Of a DNA stretch of 64,000 bases, positions 61,083-64,000 are shown one piece after another. Below the pieces are notes generated by a model that was not told the origin of the DNA, did not search any database, and saw only the letters and a list, made by a program, of their open reading frames with translations. Numbering within the stretch: the stretch's first letter is position 1; each line of letters starts with the position of its first letter. This stretch comes from Paucibacter sp. DJ2R-2 (GTDB lineage: Bacteria > Pseudomonadota > Gammaproteobacteria > Burkholderiales > Burkholderiaceae_C), in NCBI RefSeq assembly GCF_025717675.1, contig NZ_JAJIRT010000001.1, forward strand, positions 496,001 to 560,000, in the 5' to 3' direction. Made by a program: the position numbers and the translations under genes.

Positions 61083-61342
61083 GGTCTGTCTCCTGATCTT
61101 GCCCAAGGGCGGGCTTTGTTTTGCGGAAGCCGGGCCTCGATCGCCTGTGTTCCAGACGGCATGCCCCGCTACCCATTTCGAATTGGCTCGGACGCCCTGG
61201 CGTTCCTTGACTTGAACGCGTCGGACCCGCCACCGTGAAGCTCGATGCAAGGCTCAGCGCCAAAACCCGATCCGGGTTCGCAGGTTGATGTCGGGTCCTT
61301 GTCTCAGGCCGCGTCGTGCGCAGTTTCGGGAGAACCCTGAGG

Positions 61343-61353
61343 ATTTACTAAAC
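61343..61353. promoter_or_regulatory. LacI-type operator O2 of the receptor operon (ATTTACTAAAC)
   Basis: This site matches GTTTAnTAAAC at 10 of 11 positions and lies about 45 bp downstream of the predicted receptor transcript start, the same side as O2 of the lacI operon. Confidence 0.62.
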
Positions 61354-61404
61354 GACTAAAAGACCACCTGCTTTTCGCTGGGTACTGCATTCCACCCAGG
61401 TAAA

Positions 61405-61433
61405 TTTATACAAAGGAAGCCAGCACGGCTCAA
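61405..61433 (-). promoter_or_regulatory. Sigma70-type promoter of the receptor operon
   Basis: On the minus strand TTGAGC (61433-61428) lies 17 bp from TATAAA (61410-61405). Transcription would start near 61398. The spacing and the 33-bp distance to the upstream operator equal those of the lacI promoter. Confidence 0.65.
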
Positions 61434-61466
61434 CAAACTTTCAATGTTTGGATTCAGTTTAGTTTT

Positions 61467-61477
61467 GTTTAGTAAAC
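61467..61477. promoter_or_regulatory. LacI-type operator O1 of the receptor operon (GTTTAGTAAAC)
   Basis: A perfect palindrome lies 33 bp upstream of the receptor -35 box, with a half-like CAGTTTAG next to it. It may also control the divergent ROK kinase gene 120 bp away. Confidence 0.68.
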
Positions 61478-61596
61478 GAAACGAGGCGGGCTTGCGACAG
61501 TGGCCGAAAACGCCGTGCCGGGCCTGGACTGCGCGGCACGCCCGGTCCTAGACTCCGCGCCGAAGCGACCCCGCCCACACCAGGAGTTCCCGCCGC

Positions 61597-62613
61597 ATGA
61601 GCCCGACCGAAGCCCCTTGCCACACTGCCCATGCCGCCAGTCATGCCGCCGCGGGCGAGCTCCTGGTGGCCGACATCGGCGGCTCGCAGCTGCGCCTGGC
61701 GCGCTACCTGGGGGGCAGCCGCTGCGAGCTGATCAGCACCCTGCCGACGCCGACGCAAGACTGGGCGGATTTCTGTGCCACGCTGCGCACGGCCGTGAAA
61801 GGCGTGGCCGGGCGGACCCGGGGCTTGTCGATCTCGATCGCCGGCGTGGTAGTGCCCGACACCGGCCAGGTGGTGGCCGCCAACATTCCTTGCATCCGAG
61901 GGCGCCCTTTGGCCCAGGAATTGGCCAGCCTGCTGGGCATGCCGGTGCAATCCAGCAACGATGCCGATTGCGCCGCCCTGGCCGAGGCGCGGGTGGGCGT
62001 GGGCCAGGGCCATGAGGTCGTGTTCGGCGCCGTGCTCGGCACCGGCGTGGGCGGCGGCCTGGTCGTGCGCGGGCAGCTGGTGCAAGGGGCTGGCGGCCTG
62101 TGCGGCGAATGGGGCCATGGCCCCAGCATCAACGAAGCCACCTTGCTGAACGGCGCGGGCCAGCGCGTGCACCTGCCACGCTTTCGCTGCGGCTGCGGCC
62201 TGAGCGGCTGCGCCGACACGGTGGGCGGCGCCCGCGGCCTGGAGCGCCTGCACCTGGCCCTGAACGGCGGCGCGGCGCACAGCAGCCATCAGATCCTGAC
62301 CGACTGGCAGGCCGGCGAGCGCGCTGCCAGCGCCACCGTGGCGGCTTATGTCGAGCTGCTGTCCGGCCCCTTGGCCCTGGTTGTCAACGTCACCGGTGCC
62401 AGCGTGGTGCCGGTCTGCGGCGGCCTGAGCCGCTCGGCAGAGCTCATCAGCGCACTCGATGCCGCCGTGCGCCGGCAGATCTTGCGCCGCAGCCGCAATG
62501 ACAGCAAGGACTGCGATCAAGCCTTGCTGCGGCCCAGTGTCTTGAACGACCAAGCCGGTCTGATCGGTGCCGCCTTCGCCTTTGAGCACGGTGCTGCCGA
62601 GGTGCGCGCATGA
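61597..62613 (+). CDS. ROK-family kinase, probable N-acetylglucosamine kinase
   Basis: This 338-residue ROK protein has the ATP-binding VADIGGSQLRLA, the catalytic-Asp segment SSNDADCAALAEA, VLGTGVGGGLVVRG, EWGHGPS and the zinc-binding CGCGLSGC motif. The GxWGHxxx wording and length fit NagK-type GlcNAc kinases, with glucose or mannose also possible. It should phosphorylate the GlcNAc from the chitobiose core. Its stop overlaps the cutC start by ATGA. Confidence 0.83.
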   Translation: MSPTEAPCHTAHAASHAAAGELLVADIGGSQLRLARYLGGSRCELISTLPTPTQDWADFCATLRTAVKGVAGRTRGLSISIAGVVVPDTGQVVAANIPCIRGRPLAQELASLLGMPVQSSNDADCAALAEARVGVGQGHEVVFGAVLGTGVGGGLVVRGQLVQGAGGLCGEWGHGPSINEATLLNGAGQRVHLPRFRCGCGLSGCADTVGGARGLERLHLALNGGAAHSSHQILTDWQAGERAASATVAAYVELLSGPLALVVNVTGASVVPVCGGLSRSAELISALDAAVRRQILRRSRNDSKDCDQALLRPSVLNDQAGLIGAAFAFEHGAAEVRA

Positions 62614-63350
62614 GCGTCTTGCTGGAAGTCTGTGTCGACGACATCGCCGGCCTCGACGCCGCACAGAAAGGCGGGGCCGACCGCATCGAGCTGTGCAGCA
62701 GCCTGGGCTGCGGCGGGCTCACGCCCTCGGCCGGCTTGATGGCCGAAGCGGCGACGCGCAGCCTGCCCGTGATCGCCCTGATCCGCCCGCGCAGCGGCGG
62801 CTTTGTCTACAGCGAGGCCGAGGCGCGCATCATGTTGCAAGACATCGCCCTGGCGGCGGAGCTGGGTCTGGCCGGCGTGGCCATCGGTGCGCTCACGCCC
62901 GAACGCCAACTCGACCGGCCGCTGCTGGAACGCCTGATCCGCGTGGCCAATGGACGCCTGCAGCTGACCCTGCACCGCGCCTTTGACCTGGTACGTGACC
63001 CGGGTGCCGCGCTGGAGGTGGCCATCGCCCTGGGCTTCCAACGCGTGCTCACATCGGGCGGCGCGCCGAGCGCCTTGGCAGGCAGCGCTCAGTTGGCCGC
63101 CCTGGTTCGCCAGAGCCAGGGGCGCATCCGCATCCTCGCCGGCAGCGGCATCCGCCCCGACAAGGTGGCCGCCTTGCTGGCCGCGACGGGGGTGCGTGAG
63201 GTGCATGCCTCTTGCCGCCTGCCCGCGAGCGAAGCGCCAGCTGCTGAGTTGCTGGAGTTTGGGTTCAGCGAAGCCTTGTCGCGGCAGACCTCAGCCGAAG
63301 AAGTCAGAGCGATGCAGCAGCAGATCTCAAGTCAAGAAGATCGCATCTGA
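62610..63350 (+). CDS. cutC: CutC family protein
   Basis: This 246-residue TIM barrel begins LLEVCVDDIAGLDAAQKGGA and shows RIELCSSLGCGGLTPSAGL, VIALIRPRSGGFVYSEAE, LTLHRAFDLVRDPGAALE, RVLTSGGAPSAL, ILAGSGIRPDKVAAL and VREVHAS. The name comes from copper sensitivity in Escherichia coli, but the biochemical role is unclear and cutC is often found in sugar and GlcNAc gene clusters. It overlaps the ROK kinase by ATGA and is probably co-regulated. Confidence 0.9.
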   Translation: MSVLLEVCVDDIAGLDAAQKGGADRIELCSSLGCGGLTPSAGLMAEAATRSLPVIALIRPRSGGFVYSEAEARIMLQDIALAAELGLAGVAIGALTPERQLDRPLLERLIRVANGRLQLTLHRAFDLVRDPGAALEVAIALGFQRVLTSGGAPSALAGSAQLAALVRQSQGRIRILAGSGIRPDKVAALLAATGVREVHASCRLPASEAPAAELLEFGFSEALSRQTSAEEVRAMQQQISSQEDRI

Positions 63351-63403
63351 CGCAGGGCCGTCAAACCCAGCGGAGACAGGGCTCACGCTGCAATTCACTG
63401 AGG

Positions 63404-64000
63404 TCAATCGGCGCGCGCAGGCAATGCCCCCTGAATGGCCGCAATCAAAAGGCTGATATCTGCACTCGGATTGGCTGCGACATTGCGGAACCACCGCACA
63501 CCCGCGATGGAGGTGGTGGACGTGGAACCCACCGGCAGTTGCTGCAGCACCTGCTCAAACAGGCTTTCGTCTTTCAGACGCCAAAGCACGACGCCGGTTT
63601 GGGGTTCCGCATAGAGCTCAAGGCGCTCATCGGCCGCGACAAAATCTCTCAAGCTGCGAGCGAGGTCCATGCAGTGCTCAATGCGCTGAGCAATTCCTTC
63701 GCGTCCCCAGGCAAGCAGCGTTGCCAGAAGGGCTGTGGCCACGGCGCCATGGGAACCCAGAACGCCGACATTGGGCGTGGCAAGGTAGGCACCACCGAAG
63801 CTCACTGCCGCATGGGCTTTCGCCGTGTCTTTGAACAAAACCAGCGCGGACTCTTTGGGTTGAAACAGCCACTTGTGCGCGGACACGGCCACGGAATCTG
63901 CCGCCTCGATGCCGGCCAGTGAGTCGGCGTATTTGCTCAGTCGCAATGGGCCTGCCCAGGCCGCATCGACATGGGTCCATGCGGCCCTGCCGGCCAGATG
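63404..64000 (-). CDS. PLP-dependent decarboxylase/aminotransferase, C-terminal part
   Basis: The gene runs off the window; 198 C-terminal residues are visible. They include HVDAAWAGPLRLSKY, the PLP-lysine motif SAHKWLFQPKESAL, and a C-terminal domain with YAEPQTGVVLWRL, as in group II (aromatic/glutamate-type) decarboxylases. The start and substrate pocket are outside. It converges with cutC across 53 bp. Confidence 0.78.
   Translation of the reverse strand, partial: HLAGRAAWTHVDAAWAGPLRLSKYADSLAGIEAADSVAVSAHKWLFQPKESALVLFKDTAKAHAAVSFGGAYLATPNVGVLGSHGAVATALLATLLAWGREGIAQRIEHCMDLARSLRDFVAADERLELYAEPQTGVVLWRLKDESLFEQVLQQLPVGSTSTTSIAGVRWFRNVAANPSADISLLIAAIQGALPARAD

Larger units (their letters stand above)
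61083..61596. other. Divergent control region of receptor and ROK kinase
   Basis: This 514-bp region has no gene. It contains the receptor promoter (61405-61433), two GTTTAnTAAAC-type sites, and a weak + strand promoter candidate (TTGGAT 61448-61453 with TAGTAA 61470-61475) whose -10 would be covered by the 61467 operator. The receptor leader of about 315 bases is long enough for further control, but I see no known riboswitch. Confidence 0.6.

Overview
The window is GC-rich DNA with short intergenic gaps, ATGA gene overlaps and very high third-position GC, so long antisense open frames are common and are not genes. The gene set suggests a betaproteobacterium of the order Burkholderiales, probably near Roseateles, Mitsuaria or Pelomonas. 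It includes a SYLF-domain protein, CheX- and CheB/CheR-type chemotaxis proteins, a fused diiron hydroxylase, and TonB-dependent glycan uptake with a tryptophan-halogenase-like flavoprotein. The placement is inference from gene content, since no rRNA or other marker lies here. I see no rRNA, tRNA, CRISPR array or complete insertion sequence.

Layout. 1-8.6 kb holds housekeeping and small signalling genes: SYLF tail, VF530-like protein, acyltransferase, CheX plus receiver protein, coiled-coil membrane protein, ferredoxin, M3 peptidase, YgjP-like protein, dusC and yciH. 8.7-15.6 kb carries dbpA, a three-gene M48 protease operon and an S9 peptidase, and ends at a strong terminator. 16-28 kb holds a DUF3224/AraC pair, small hypothetical genes, a CheB/CheR hybrid, an rRNA methyltransferase-like gene, a serine hydrolase and an AraC regulator. 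28.2-30.4 kb is one gene fusing ferredoxin, reductase and AlkB/XylM-type hydroxylase.

The main system is a locus for breaking down high-mannose N-glycans, in two minus-strand blocks. The first (39.8 to 30.9 kb) runs lacI, AGE-family mannose isomerase, PfkB kinase, GH47 and GH92 alpha-mannosidases, and an MFS sugar symporter. The second (61.1 to 49.2 kb) runs TonB-dependent receptor, halogenase-like flavoprotein, GH2 beta-mannosidase, GH31 glucosidase and a PNGase F-like amidase. A ROK kinase resembling N-acetylglucosamine kinase, then cutC, are divergent from the receptor. The predicted route is: PNGase frees N-glycans from protein, the receptor imports them, GH31 removes glucose caps, GH92 and GH47 trim mannose, and GH2 removes the core beta-mannose. 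Mannose is isomerised to fructose and phosphorylated, and GlcNAc is phosphorylated by the ROK kinase. Each block has a good sigma70-type promoter flanked by two copies of the palindrome GTTTAnTAAAC, with the upstream copy exactly 33 bp from the -35 box in both. This ties the blocks into one LacI regulon and suggests DNA looping.

The blocks are separated by about 9 kb of accessory DNA (40.1-49.1 kb): a periplasmic binding protein, a zinc-ribbon protein, an AraC remnant, an I78-like protein, a large lipoprotein, a membrane protein and an AIPR-family abortive infection gene. Its 42.1-47.3 kb core is bounded by diverged direct repeats carrying the end of an AraC gene plus a REP-like palindrome. 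Other notable signals are a multi-hairpin repeat family with changing stems and conserved linkers (15.9 and 34.9 kb, with a half copy acting as the GH92 leader), a terminator-like hairpin just before a start codon at 19.5 kb, and five GTGAATG heptamers that supply the start codon of a VOC gene at 30.8 kb.
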